Origin: a virus
DNA length: 23,228 nucleotides
Reading direction: 5' to 3' (one strand)
Virus record (IMG/VR): IMGVR_UViG_3300023179_000532
Location: 1-23,228 of that record
Below, piece by piece: positions 1-7,505 of this stretch (position 1 is its first letter; every line of letters begins with the position of its first letter). The notes beneath the pieces are model-generated. The model had not been told where the DNA came from. It did no database searches and saw only the letters and a list, made by a program, of their open reading frames with translations. The translations under genes and the position numbers were made by a program.

Positions 1-715
1 GTTTGAGTTTTTTCATTGCCACAACAATACTACTAGCGTAGATAAATCCCTGACCACCTGAAATATTAGGGTCCGGATTGTAAGGATCTTGACTGGCATA
101 GGTATGGTTAGTGGCAACTAGTCCAATATTCAAACTACCAAACATATTCACACAGTTACGAACTAGAGCTGTCAATGCTTTGGGCTTACGTCCTAGATCA
201 CCTTTAAGGTCGCCGCCTTCAAATTGATTGACATCTGTGGGCGTTAACAGCATACCTAAACTATCCAATACGAATAAGACTTTGGGCCTTTGATCCTCGG
301 GAATAGTTTTGTATTCTTTAACAAACTCTGAAATCATTTTGGCCACGTCATCGATCATGGCCATGTTCAATTTTAGCAATTGTCCTTCACTAGTATCTAC
401 CCCTAGTGCTTTAAGCCAATCTTCGTCTAAGGCATTTTCTGTGTCAATTAAAATAGGATAGATACCCTGTTGTTGTGCCTGTCGAATTAAGTTACCCGAA
501 CAGATGTAACTCTTACCTGAACCTGATTCTCCGGCAAATACCACAACCTTACCCAGTGGTACTCCCCTGTCAAAATCACCAGAAATTAGGTAGTTTAAGG
601 CATAATTTCCTGTGCTAATCCAGTCTGTAGGGTCGTTAAATCCAATGCTAACACCTTCGATGCTCTTTGTTATGCTTCGACGAAATTTACTCAAGTCAAA
701 AGGTTTTTGCGCCAT
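1..715 (-). CDS. uvsX: UvsX recombinase (RecA/Rad51 family), C-terminus cut by window edge
   Basis: RecA-like strand-exchange ATPase that coats ssDNA and drives recombination-dependent replication and repair in T4-like phages, working with gp32. About 238 residues are inside the window; T4 UvsX is about 390, so the C-terminal part lies beyond position 1. Visible: N-terminal MAQKPFDLSKF, Walker A GESGSGKS at residues 62-69, a Walker B-type strand (VLFVLDSLG, roughly residue 145-155), then the NHTYAS segment and the SGGQGF loop expected of the RecA core. The start ATG (715-713) overlaps the stop of the upstream 70-aa gene by one base (TAATG), and AAAGGA lies 8 nt ahead, so translation is probably coupled. 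Family assignment is firm; the missing 3' end cannot be assessed. Confidence 0.95.
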   Translation of the reverse strand, partial: MAQKPFDLSKFRRSITKSIEGVSIGFNDPTDWISTGNYALNYLISGDFDRGVPLGKVVVFAGESGSGKSYICSGNLIRQAQQQGIYPILIDTENALDEDWLKALGVDTSEGQLLKLNMAMIDDVAKMISEFVKEYKTIPEDQRPKVLFVLDSLGMLLTPTDVNQFEGGDLKGDLGRKPKALTALVRNCVNMFGSLNIGLVATNHTYASQDPYNPDPNISGGQGFIYASSIVVAMKKLK

Positions 716-927
716 TATTTGGTTCCTTTTGGATATGATATTGGTTCTACAACAATTTCAGTACGCCCGATTGCCTGTAGCCAAGTATTCAATCTATGAA
801 TTACTACACTGTCGTCTCGTGGGTTTTCAAAGTTTATTGTACAGTCCATGACAGTTTCGCCTGAACCATCTTCACGACTATTGTAAGAGAGCGTGAAACT
901 CTCGTTGATCTTTACAAGTTTTGCCAT
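715..927 (-). CDS. Small hypothetical protein (70 aa) between gp32 and uvsX
   Basis: I do not recognise this protein. It is 70 residues, mixed charge, with no membrane segment or cysteine motif; it reads as a small soluble alpha/beta protein (MAKLVKINESFTLSYNSRED at the start, ending SYPKGTK). I chose the ATG at 927 rather than the in-frame ATG at 954 because AGGAGA sits 8 nt before it, and the longer form would run into the strong hairpin at 949-971. Its stop overlaps the uvsX start (TAATG). Its position between two ssDNA-handling genes suggests a recombination or replication accessory, but that is context only. Confidence 0.75.
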   Translation of the reverse strand: MAKLVKINESFTLSYNSREDGSGETVMDCTINFENPRDDSVVIHRLNTWLQAIGRTEIVVEPISYPKGTK

Positions 928-948
928 TATATTCTCCTGGTGTTCGGT

Positions 949-971
949 GGACAAGAGCTAAGCTCTTGTCC
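949..971 (-). other. Strong hairpin between gp32 and the 70-aa gene
   Basis: A perfect inverted repeat with 11-nt arms (949-959 and 961-971; arm GGACAAGAGCT) around one central base; as RNA this is a 9-10 bp stem with a 3-5 nt loop. It begins 10 nt after the gp32 stop and ends about 12 nt before the Shine-Dalgarno of the next gene. Neither side has a T-tract, so it is not a classic Rho-independent terminator. It may protect the gp32 mRNA 3' end, act as an RNase processing site, or modulate read-through into the 70-aa gene and uvsX. Confidence 0.8.
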
Positions 972-980
972 CGTACTACA

Positions 981-1973
981 TTACTTTTGACGATTACGAA
1001 TCATTGCCAAAATATCTTCTGCTCGCTGGCTAGAAGTTTTACCTGTTGTCTCAGGTGTTTTTACCGGGGCAGTGGGTGCCACGTCATCTTCCATGTCCTC
1101 CTGCTCAGTGACATGAGCAGTGACAACAGTTGTCTGAGTTACAGGGGATGATTCGGTATTAGTACTTGCAGAGCCGACATCGATACCAGGAGGCTTGTAG
1201 TATTGACCCCAACGCTGTACATCATATTCTTCTCCATTTACTGAAGCTTCAAACATCTCTTTGATAACACGCAACTCTACTTCTGTGGGTTTCTTAGGTA
1301 GAAACTCAGATAAATTGAACAATCCATACTTGTCGATAGCTGCTCTGTCATCTGCGCTAAGTGACGTCTCACGACGTGCCCATTTACTTGTGCTATAATC
1401 AGCATACCCACCTTTGCTGGTTTTACTAATAGTAAAATCCAAACCATTATCATAATCAGTGGGAAGATTTTCTAACTCAGGATCCATCAAGCTACCTTTA
1501 ATAAGGTTAAAAATCTGCGGGCTAATGATAAACCTGCGAATGGGATTTTCTGGAGTCCTGTCCTCTTTTAACGGATTCTCACGTACAAAACCTTGAAACA
1601 AATAAGACTTTTTCTTCCAATATTTACGACCCATTTCCTCAAGATTTGGATCCTTAAACCAAGTACGTACTTCGGCCAGGAGTGGACAAGGAGTGTCCTT
1701 GCCATACATTTCCATACAAGGTACTTGTACAACGACTGGACGGCTGTCAGCTTGGCCTTTAATGCCAGCAAACGGCAATTTAATCATTGCTCGCTCAACC
1801 CAGAAAAATGTGTTCTTGGGGTCTGCGTCGGGGAGGAATCTTACTTTGGCGTTGGTACCTTCTTCAATGTTCCAGTGTGGATAAATTCCACCGTCGCCAT
1901 TTATTGAACCGGATGAGCCACGGTTCTCGGCTGCTGCTAGTTTTGCACGAATTTCTGCTAATGTGGTTGCCAT
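981..1973 (-). CDS. 32: gp32 single-stranded DNA-binding protein
   Basis: Cooperative ssDNA-binding protein that coats single strands at the phage replication fork and during recombination; partner of UvsX. At 330 aa it is close to T4 gp32 (301). Layout: basic N-terminal arm (AEIRAKLAAAENR), core domain about 30-260 with the WNIEEGTNAKVRFLPDAD segment and the aromatic KKSYLFQGFVRENP region, then a flexible tail rich in Thr/Pro, an acidic patch (EQEDMEDD, about 290-298) and a short basic end (IRNRQK). Cys86 and Cys96 match the spacing of T4 Cys77/Cys87, but the position of T4 Cys90 is Leu99, so the T4 zinc site is not intact. AAAGGA lies 9 nt before the ATG. A sigma70-type promoter at 2039-2066 gives it a roughly 60-nt leader. 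Confidence 0.93.
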   Translation of the reverse strand: MATTLAEIRAKLAAAENRGSSGSINGDGGIYPHWNIEEGTNAKVRFLPDADPKNTFFWVERAMIKLPFAGIKGQADSRPVVVQVPCMEMYGKDTPCPLLAEVRTWFKDPNLEEMGRKYWKKKSYLFQGFVRENPLKEDRTPENPIRRFIISPQIFNLIKGSLMDPELENLPTDYDNGLDFTISKTSKGGYADYSTSKWARRETSLSADDRAAIDKYGLFNLSEFLPKKPTEVELRVIKEMFEASVNGEEYDVQRWGQYYKPPGIDVGSASTNTESSPVTQTTVVTAHVTEQEDMEDDVAPTAPVKTPETTGKTSSQRAEDILAMIRNRQK

Positions 1974-2038
1974 GATGAATATTCCTTTAAATTAAGATGG
2001 TCTTATAAAAGTGCTTAGATATACACTGCACAAAGCAG

Positions 2039-2066
2039 AGTATAACATGATTATTTAGCTTGTCAA
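2039..2066 (-). promoter_or_regulatory. Sigma70-type (early) promoter for gp32
   Basis: On the minus strand, TTGACA (2066-2061), a 16-nt spacer, then TATACT (2044-2039). The -35 hexamer is consensus and the -10 differs by one base. Transcription would start near 2032, giving a leader of about 58 nt to the gp32 ATG. The -35 box sits inside an 11-bp interrupted palindrome, GCTTG-T-CAAGC (2058-2068), a possible protein-binding site. Confidence 0.8.
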
Positions 2067-2108
2067 GCAAATTATATCTAATAATCTGCCGGTTATAACC
2101 TATAGAGT

Positions 2109-3485
2109 TTACCGTAATCCGGCTAGTCTACGAATAGATTCTATACTTTCTGTTGGTTGACTTTGTTGACTACGTGGATTGTTTATTGACTGATCGGGTA
2201 CAGGACTCATGGCTACTTGTGCTTCCATACCAGTGTATTCTGGATAATTTTCTAAAAACCAGTTATCGATTATCATACGCATGTCCGATTCTGGTCCTTG
2301 TGTGGCTGCTGCCTGTGCAATAAGATCATTCAACTCATCATTATCAATTATTTGTCCTATAGCATTTTGAGCATCAAGTCCGTCAACTCCAGCTTTAATC
2401 GGCTTTTGTAACAATTCTTTTAACTTATCAAAGTCAGGATCAGTGTCCGATTCCTCAATCTTATCTGTCCAATCTTCAAACTCGTTAACAAACTTCCCTT
2501 CACCAACTTGCCTTTGCTGATAAGCTCTATACACATAGGGTAGAGCACCGGTCAAACGATCATCAAACATCTTTTTAACAAAACGTTCTTTAAGAGCATC
2601 AATGTCATAATCTTCTTCTATACTACGCTCAGGAATGAAAGATTCTGCAAACTGATGATATCCTTTGGTCCTTCCCATACGGTTTAAACTGCTTCGTAAA
2701 AGTTTATACCGTTCTACCGCACTTTCTACCATGCCAGCAGTCTCTGTATCTTCAAATTGACGATTTCTAGTACTACGAACAAAAAAAGCAAGGTTATTCA
2801 TTTCTTCGGCCATGCCCTGTATGTGCTGTCCAGGTTCATCGTAGATTTTACCACCATGAGCTAGATGTTGCGCCATAGCCCTACCTAATCCCAGCTTGTT
2901 ATACGGCATTCTAAATCTTTCGCCTTCGGCTGTTTCTACAAACATGCTTTCTATTTTACGACTACGAGCACCCGGCTGTTCCTCGTTTACCGCTTCACTG
3001 TGACGAACTATTAAACGAGTAGGACCAAATTCCTGTATACTGGTTCTTGTGGTACCATGCCATTGTATACTTTCTGATACCGGTGACTCGTGAGTCTTAT
3101 AGGCTTTAGTTGTTTTAGCTATCTGCTCGGTGTCACGTTTTTTAAGATTAGAACGATTTATATCTCTAACATCAAAGGCTAACATATTACGTTTAGCAAA
3201 TTGACGCATACTTCTCAAAAAGCCTTCCCATTCTTGCTCTTGTTCTGGACTAAACTCTTGATCTAAATCTCTATTGTAGGTTACTTTCAATGATTTATTA
3301 TCAACAATAGATATATTAATTTCTCCATGTTTGATTCCGTCGCTAGTAGAATATTTAAAATTAAAAAATCTTGCTTGTTGCGGATCATCGGTTGGCTTGG
3401 CTTCTTCGTCACCAATGGTGATAGGATCAAAACGACTGCGTACTTTGTTAAACAGCTCGTCGGCAATTTTTTCAATATTTTTCAT
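2109..3485 (-). CDS. Conserved marine T4-like phage protein, function unknown (458 aa)
   Basis: I recognise this as a type often seen in marine T4-like phages but know of no demonstrated function. The N-terminal part (about 20-110) has an alpha/beta pattern ending FAKRNMLAFDVRDINRSNL. A middle segment (about 140-225) carries WHGTTRTS, RLIVRHSEAVN and FVETAEGERFRMPYNKLGLGRAMAQHL. The rest is helical and charged, and a Gln/Pro/Ser-rich linker leads to a C-terminal ESIRRLAGLR peptide resembling LQRLAGV in the 90-aa protein at 5080. It starts 10 nt after the gp17 stop, with no clear Shine-Dalgarno and a GCTAAATA octamer 7 nt upstream. The position beside terminase suggests a virion or packaging role; this is inference. 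Confidence 0.8.
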   Translation of the reverse strand: MKNIEKIADELFNKVRSRFDPITIGDEEAKPTDDPQQARFFNFKYSTSDGIKHGEINISIVDNKSLKVTYNRDLDQEFSPEQEQEWEGFLRSMRQFAKRNMLAFDVRDINRSNLKKRDTEQIAKTTKAYKTHESPVSESIQWHGTTRTSIQEFGPTRLIVRHSEAVNEEQPGARSRKIESMFVETAEGERFRMPYNKLGLGRAMAQHLAHGGKIYDEPGQHIQGMAEEMNNLAFFVRSTRNRQFEDTETAGMVESAVERYKLLRSSLNRMGRTKGYHQFAESFIPERSIEEDYDIDALKERFVKKMFDDRLTGALPYVYRAYQQRQVGEGKFVNEFEDWTDKIEESDTDPDFDKLKELLQKPIKAGVDGLDAQNAIGQIIDNDELNDLIAQAAATQGPESDMRMIIDNWFLENYPEYTGMEAQVAMSPVPDQSINNPRSQQSQPTESIESIRRLAGLR

Positions 3486-3495
3486 GATACTATAT

Positions 3496-5064
3496 TTAGC
3501 TGACCATTATGAATGGCATTGGTTCAATTATCTCGTCAAATCTATCTTTAAATTTACTATCAATCTCAGGATCAAAACTTTGTAAAACCTGCGTTATTCT
3601 TATTGTTAATAACATACTTAAAACTAAATCGTCGGTTTCACCAATCTTGGCTGCAAAACTACCTGCACTAGCTACAAAGTTTTTTAATTCACTGATAAGA
3701 TTTCTACTATAGATTGTTAGTTTTTTACTTTCTATCATAGTTTTTAATTTGGCACAGGCAGCTAGTTTGCTTTTATTAGTCGTAGTAAAACCTTTACGAT
3801 ATCTACGACTTTGACCAATTTTATGAGGTTCGCTGATAAACATTCCACGAATATTTTCTTCGCCTAACTCATTTATACAAATTAAGGCAGCTTCACCTAA
3901 TGTATTATTTTCTACACTATAATAGATATTATTTTCTATTCCAGTTCTTTCATGAACATATGCACATATCTCTTTAAGCACATTAATCTGACCGGGTACC
4001 GGCGTTCGATTGTGCTGCCATTCAGCTACTTGTATACAATCAGGTAATTCTAATACCTGTATAGCAGCCGGATCACCCCCAGTACCCAAACTTGGATCTA
4101 AAGCCACTACATAGGTTTTATGTTTTTCTGGACGCTTATACCAACGTATCTGTCCTTGACGTTCAATGGGTTCTCTCCCTTCTAGATCGATCAACGTAGT
4201 CGATGCAATTAATGTTTCATCAAATATCAAAAACTCACAGTCCATTTCACGCCTAAAACGTTCTTCACCTAACTGTGACCTTTGTTCAGCTGCCCACCGT
4301 TCGTCCCTTTCGGGATGTTCGTCCCAGCGACTTTGATAGGATTTAAAACCATTTACGCCAAGTTCGGTAGTATTTCCATAATCATCTATACACTTATTAG
4401 CACCCTTCCATAGTTCTGCAAATTTATCTTCATCTGAATTGGGTGTAGATGTTATAATTGCCTTACCACCTGTAGCCAAAGTAGGAGATATAGATGTCCA
4501 GAATTCTTTGGCAATCGTTGGTCGAACATAAGCAAATTCATCGGCATATAGTAAAGATATTGACATACCACGACCGGTAGTTTCTGTGGTAGTTTGACTT
4601 ACTATACGCGATCCGTTGTCAAACTCTATACTGCCTTTGTTGTAACTAGTGGCGCCTGCACGAATATGGTCTGGACAAAATTCGTAGGCAAAGCGTACAC
4701 GAGTCATAATTTCGTAAGCACCTTGATATTTGTGAGCAGCTACTAAAATTGTACTATCGGGTATAAACATTGCGTACCATAGTAGATAACCAGCAGCACT
4801 AGTCGTTTTTCCAGACTGTCTGGGCATGAGACTGATACTAAATCTGTAATTATGATAGGTATGAATTAAACGTTTTTGATATTCATAAGGCTGATAAACC
4901 ATTCTTCCACGAGTAGGATGTTGGATGTAGAAAAAATTACTCATAAAGTATTCAGGCCCAGTCAATGAATCTGTACAGGCCACAAACTCACGAATTTGCT
5001 GTTCTGAAAAACTTTCAGCAGTGTGTGGTCTCTTAATGAGGGTATAATCTAGAGGCTTGCTCAT
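3496..5064 (-). CDS. 17: Terminase large subunit gp17 (packaging ATPase/nuclease)
   Basis: Motor that cuts concatemeric DNA and pumps it through the portal into the prohead. At 522 aa it is somewhat shorter than T4 gp17 (610). ATPase domain: Walker A PRQSGKTT at 81-88, Walker B LLYADE at 171-176 with the catalytic Glu following Asp, coupling motif TSTPN at 205-209. Nuclease domain (RNase H-like): acidic residues in VALDPS (D323), SVEN (E385) and ETDD (D478/D479), the expected metal-binding triad. All key residues are present, so it should be active. The start follows the 90-aa gene by 15 nt with only a weak ribosome site. Unlike T4, where gp16 and gp17 adjoin, three genes separate it from gp16 here. 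Confidence 0.95.
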   Translation of the reverse strand: MSKPLDYTLIKRPHTAESFSEQQIREFVACTDSLTGPEYFMSNFFYIQHPTRGRMVYQPYEYQKRLIHTYHNYRFSISLMPRQSGKTTSAAGYLLWYAMFIPDSTILVAAHKYQGAYEIMTRVRFAYEFCPDHIRAGATSYNKGSIEFDNGSRIVSQTTTETTGRGMSISLLYADEFAYVRPTIAKEFWTSISPTLATGGKAIITSTPNSDEDKFAELWKGANKCIDDYGNTTELGVNGFKSYQSRWDEHPERDERWAAEQRSQLGEERFRREMDCEFLIFDETLIASTTLIDLEGREPIERQGQIRWYKRPEKHKTYVVALDPSLGTGGDPAAIQVLELPDCIQVAEWQHNRTPVPGQINVLKEICAYVHERTGIENNIYYSVENNTLGEAALICINELGEENIRGMFISEPHKIGQSRRYRKGFTTTNKSKLAACAKLKTMIESKKLTIYSRNLISELKNFVASAGSFAAKIGETDDLVLSMLLTIRITQVLQSFDPEIDSKFKDRFDEIIEPMPFIMVS

Positions 5065-5079
5065 AGCTATACTTAGCGG

Positions 5080-5352
5080 TTATTTTTTATCTACAGGTTT
5101 TTCGCCAGTAAGATATGGTCTCGAGAACCAAAGTTTCATCCATTCAGGAGTGCCGGGCTTGATGTTATGTTCTCGTTCTAACCGTTGTTTTTCCATACCA
5201 GTTTTGCTGATGTTTATGCCTGTCATTGATTCTACTCTTGGTCCTACACCAGCAAGACGCTGTAACTCTTGTAGATCCTGATCACTTAAGAAGGCATCGG
5301 GGACCTGCTCTTTTGGAACAAAGTCCCCGCTATTGAAACGGTACTGTTTCAC
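5080..5352 (-). CDS. Hypothetical protein (90 aa) upstream of gp17
   Basis: Not recognised. It starts with GTG, directly abutting the TAA of the 516-aa gene (TAAGTG), so translation is probably coupled. Visible: a predicted helix DQDLQELQRLAGVGPRVES whose QRLAGV core resembles the C-terminal RRLAGL of the 458-aa protein, a basic helix (EKQRLEREHN), and a Trp-rich end (GTPEWMKLWFSRPYLTG). There are no cysteines and no membrane segment. Location immediately before the packaging motor makes a small packaging or head accessory plausible, but gp16 itself is better matched by the gene at 7506. Confidence 0.75.
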   Translation of the reverse strand: MKQYRFNSGDFVPKEQVPDAFLSDQDLQELQRLAGVGPRVESMTGINISKTGMEKQRLEREHNIKPGTPEWMKLWFSRPYLTGEKPVDKK

Positions 5353-6903
5353 TTATTTCTTTTCTTTAGACTTGCCTTTGTCGGCTAGAGCCTTTTTCAT
5401 TGGCTCTTTGCGATCACCGTCTTTGTCCATGTCTAGAAAGTCTGGCTTAGAACCTTTTTTAGCTTCCGCCACACCTTGCTCTGGCAAATTGGGCTTGCGA
5501 TGTTTTCCATGTGCATCTTTGATACTGCCTTTGAGGCTGGTGATTTGATCTCTTGACGGCAGACCTTTTCTCTTGCCAGCAAGATTGAGGCTGTGCTTGA
5601 TGCCGCTACGACCAATGCCCTGACCCTTTTTCAATGGATCATTGTGGTCAAATTCACTGCCTACACCACCCATTCTACGCTTCTGACCTGGGTCATTTTC
5701 TGGCCGTTCTGGAAAATCGTATCCATAGCCAATATTGTCATAGTCATCACTATCACCGGGTTCTTGTGTATAGAGTTTGTCTTTATACTTTGGATCACGC
5801 CATTTGGCCGCTTCCGCCACACCTCGGCTGATTTTAAACTCAGCTAGAGCTTCAGTTAATTGCTTTTCTAGTGCAGCCAACTCTTGTGCTTCACGCATGT
5901 TCATTGGATTGTCACCACCGGAGACCTTAGGGAAGCTGTTTTTTGGACGATTCAAATCTGTGCCTTGGCTCATCTGCACTTCCATACCTTGTATCTCAGG
6001 TTCCGGAGTATTAACATAGGCTTCTTCCATCTCAGCTTCACGACCAGAAGTATGTGCGCCACCGATACCACTTAGTTTTAATAGCTGTGCTAGTTGTTCA
6101 GCTGCTTCGCCTTGTGCGGTTACTGTAAGACTTTTGCTACCTGTGCGAGTATCTGTGCTGGCATTAATATTCATGCCAGACTCTTGTTCCGACTGCCCGC
6201 CCATCATGGCCTGATCATAGCATTCTTCAAGATTTTTACTTTCGTCTTTCTTTTTGCTACGCTTCCAGCTGGTAGCATAAAGTACTTCCATACCTTTCTT
6301 TTTACCATACTGTTTGATAAATTTTTCTTTATTGCTCTTAATCCAATCCTCTTGACCAGGGGCAGCCTTTTCTTTTAATTCGGCTTCTGAGATTTCTTCT
6401 TTGTCCTCGTCTTCACTCTCGTCGAGATCGTCATCTGTGCTCTTTTCATCATTGGCATCTTTAGATTCTTTGACTTTATACTTTTTACCGTCAACTTCAA
6501 ATTCTTCTTTTCCGGCGGCTTTGGCTTTGGCTAGCTCTCCGCTGAATTCGTTGCCTTCTTCAGTCTTTTCTTCGTCGACTTCTTTTTTACCTTCGGCAAT
6601 TGCAGTTAGGCTCTTGAGCATATCACTGATATCTTCGCTGGCTTTTTTCTTGGCTTTCTTTTCAGCAGCCTTGGTGTCTGCATCCTTGCTGGTATCTTGC
6701 CCAGGAAGATCTTTTTTAGTATACTGTGTACCTTTATCAGTTTTTTTGGCTATATGACCTGTGCCGGTTTCGCGCTCTTTGCTGGACCCGTCGGACTTTT
6801 TATCCTTGCCGAAGTAGTAATCCATGTCCTCTTTACTGCCTTCGTTTAATTGCTGTCTGCCTCCCAAGGAGTCAATCTTTTGTAGTAATTGTTTAAAATC
6901 CAT
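5353..6903 (-). CDS. Large, charged, modular protein; candidate prohead-core/internal head protein
   Basis: 516 residues, extremely rich in Lys, Glu, Asp and Ser and probably mostly disordered. Modules: an acidic/basic low-complexity half (about 25-185) including a run DDDLDESEDEDKEE; a short folded-looking segment WIKSNKEKFIKQYG...EVLYATSWK (187-213); a segment MNINASTDTRTGSKSLTVTA...LAQLLKLSGI (244-280); then a Gly/Pro/Asp-rich C-terminal region with DMDKDGDRKE (491-500), a DxDxDG calcium-loop-like motif. These segments recall ones common in marine phage proteins. It contains four T4-prohead-protease-like sites, LNE/G (19-22), IAE/G (102-105) and VAE/A twice (362-365, 478-481). AAGGAAG precedes the ATG, which lies one base after the stop of the 190-aa gene. 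Scaffold/internal-protein role is inferred, not shown. Confidence 0.8.
   Translation of the reverse strand: MDFKQLLQKIDSLGGRQQLNEGSKEDMDYYFGKDKKSDGSSKERETGTGHIAKKTDKGTQYTKKDLPGQDTSKDADTKAAEKKAKKKASEDISDMLKSLTAIAEGKKEVDEEKTEEGNEFSGELAKAKAAGKEEFEVDGKKYKVKESKDANDEKSTDDDLDESEDEDKEEISEAELKEKAAPGQEDWIKSNKEKFIKQYGKKKGMEVLYATSWKRSKKKDESKNLEECYDQAMMGGQSEQESGMNINASTDTRTGSKSLTVTAQGEAAEQLAQLLKLSGIGGAHTSGREAEMEEAYVNTPEPEIQGMEVQMSQGTDLNRPKNSFPKVSGGDNPMNMREAQELAALEKQLTEALAEFKISRGVAEAAKWRDPKYKDKLYTQEPGDSDDYDNIGYGYDFPERPENDPGQKRRMGGVGSEFDHNDPLKKGQGIGRSGIKHSLNLAGKRKGLPSRDQITSLKGSIKDAHGKHRKPNLPEQGVAEAKKGSKPDFLDMDKDGDRKEPMKKALADKGKSKEKK
5462..5476. repeat. Direct repeat copy 1 (encodes GVAEA region)
   Basis: Plus-strand GCTTCCGCCACACCT, identical to 5810-5824. 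On the coding strand it encodes the (Q/R)GVAEA peptide of the 516-aa protein. Confidence 0.85.
5810..5824. repeat. Direct repeat copy 2 (encodes GVAEA region)
   Basis: Same 15 bases as 5462-5476, 348 bp away in the same gene and reading frame. The surrounding protein sequence is not alike, so only the short tag is repeated. Confidence 0.85.
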
Positions 6904-6904
6904 T

Positions 6905-7477
6905 TTATCTTCCTTTGGGGCTTGTAATTTTATTTTGAGTACTGCCTACTGGACTCTTGACTCCTTGTGGCATATTGATTTCTTTAGGAACTTCGCCTCG
7001 AGCAGCGAAATCAAGTTTGATACTCTGCAACTCTTTCAGCATACTATCAACACGTTTGTTTCCTACTAACGCCTGATGGTTTTCAGTCTCTAAGTCAGGA
7101 TTTGTTAATACACTTCCATTCTTATCTTTTTTAGGAGCCGGTTGTGGTTCACGCATAGCTTCTTCGTTTTTGGTTCTAACCACAACGGTTTGACTGGGAA
7201 TGTTTAATTTTTCAGCAACAATTTGTCTAATTTGGTTTGTAATGGTTGGATATTTTAATGTTACTTCAACTATAGCAACTTCGCAAGGCCCTTGATGAGG
7301 GAAATCTGCGTGTTCCTGAATTGGTAATCTACGTGGAGTACCAATTGATTCTACCACGTACATGGCCAATGAGCTTTCTAACTTTGACTTGGTCTCTGCT
7401 AGATCACAATTTGCTATACGAATTACAAATTCGTATTTCGGTCTAGTTTCCATTAAAAATTCGGTGAATGGTTTCAT
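6905..7477 (-). CDS. Conserved marine-phage protein (190 aa), possible head/core protein
   Basis: Starts MKPFTEFLMETRPKYEF; this opening and the following alpha/beta domain (about 14-105, with YEFVIRIANCDL, VEVTLKYPTITNQIRQIVAEKL and VVVRTKNEEA) recall a protein family of marine T4-like phages that I think is virion-associated. The second half (105-190) is a disordered, Pro/Lys-rich tail. FLME/T at residues 7-11 resembles a prohead-protease site (LxE). The upstream region has an exact T4 late promoter (TATAAATA, 7496-7503) and AGGAC 6 nt before the ATG, so it is late-expressed and probably leads the operon 190 aa - 516 aa - 90 aa - gp17. Role is inferred from context. Confidence 0.8.
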   Translation of the reverse strand: MKPFTEFLMETRPKYEFVIRIANCDLAETKSKLESSLAMYVVESIGTPRRLPIQEHADFPHQGPCEVAIVEVTLKYPTITNQIRQIVAEKLNIPSQTVVVRTKNEEAMREPQPAPKKDKNGSVLTNPDLETENHQALVGNKRVDSMLKELQSIKLDFAARGEVPKEINMPQGVKSPVGSTQNKITSPKGR

Positions 7478-7495
7478 ATTAAAGTCCTATATCTA

Positions 7496-7503
7496 TATTT
7501 ATA
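7496..7503 (-). promoter_or_regulatory. T4-type late promoter TATAAATA
   Basis: Exact match to the T4 late-promoter octamer on the minus strand, 18 nt upstream of the 190-aa gene ATG, in the short gap after the gp16 stop. Best late promoter in the window. Confidence 0.75.
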
Positions 7504-7505
7504 AA

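Noticed and set aside
1593-1907. Plus-strand open frame of 104 codons within gp32
   Set aside because: Antisense to a clear gp32 gene, no promoter or Shine-Dalgarno, no recognisable domain.
2091-2100. GGTTATAACC palindrome after the 458-aa gene
   Set aside because: Short, A/T-rich centre with no loop or T-tract; not convincing as a terminator and expected by chance in AT-rich DNA.
3493-3500. GCTAAATA read as a firm late promoter for the 458-aa gene
   Set aside because: It departs from NATAAATA and overlaps the gp17 stop codon (TAA of the octamer is the stop), so chance is likely; kept only as a weak member of the leaderless pattern. The same holds for 8012-8019.
3331-3585. Plus-strand frame spanning the end of gp17 and start of the 458-aa gene
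   Set aside because: Antisense to two coherent genes; no upstream signals.
5383-5432. DxDxDG motif in the 516-aa protein as a true EF-hand
   Set aside because: Only one loop, no flanking helices of EF type and the position-12 Glu is missing; at most a calcium-loop-like or simply acidic repeat.
6401-6757. Plus-strand Ser/Leu-rich open frame of 118 codons
   Set aside because: It is the antisense shadow of the Lys/Glu/Asp-rich stretch of the 516-aa gene; its Ser/Phe/Leu composition is what the complement of that stretch gives, and it has no ribosome site.
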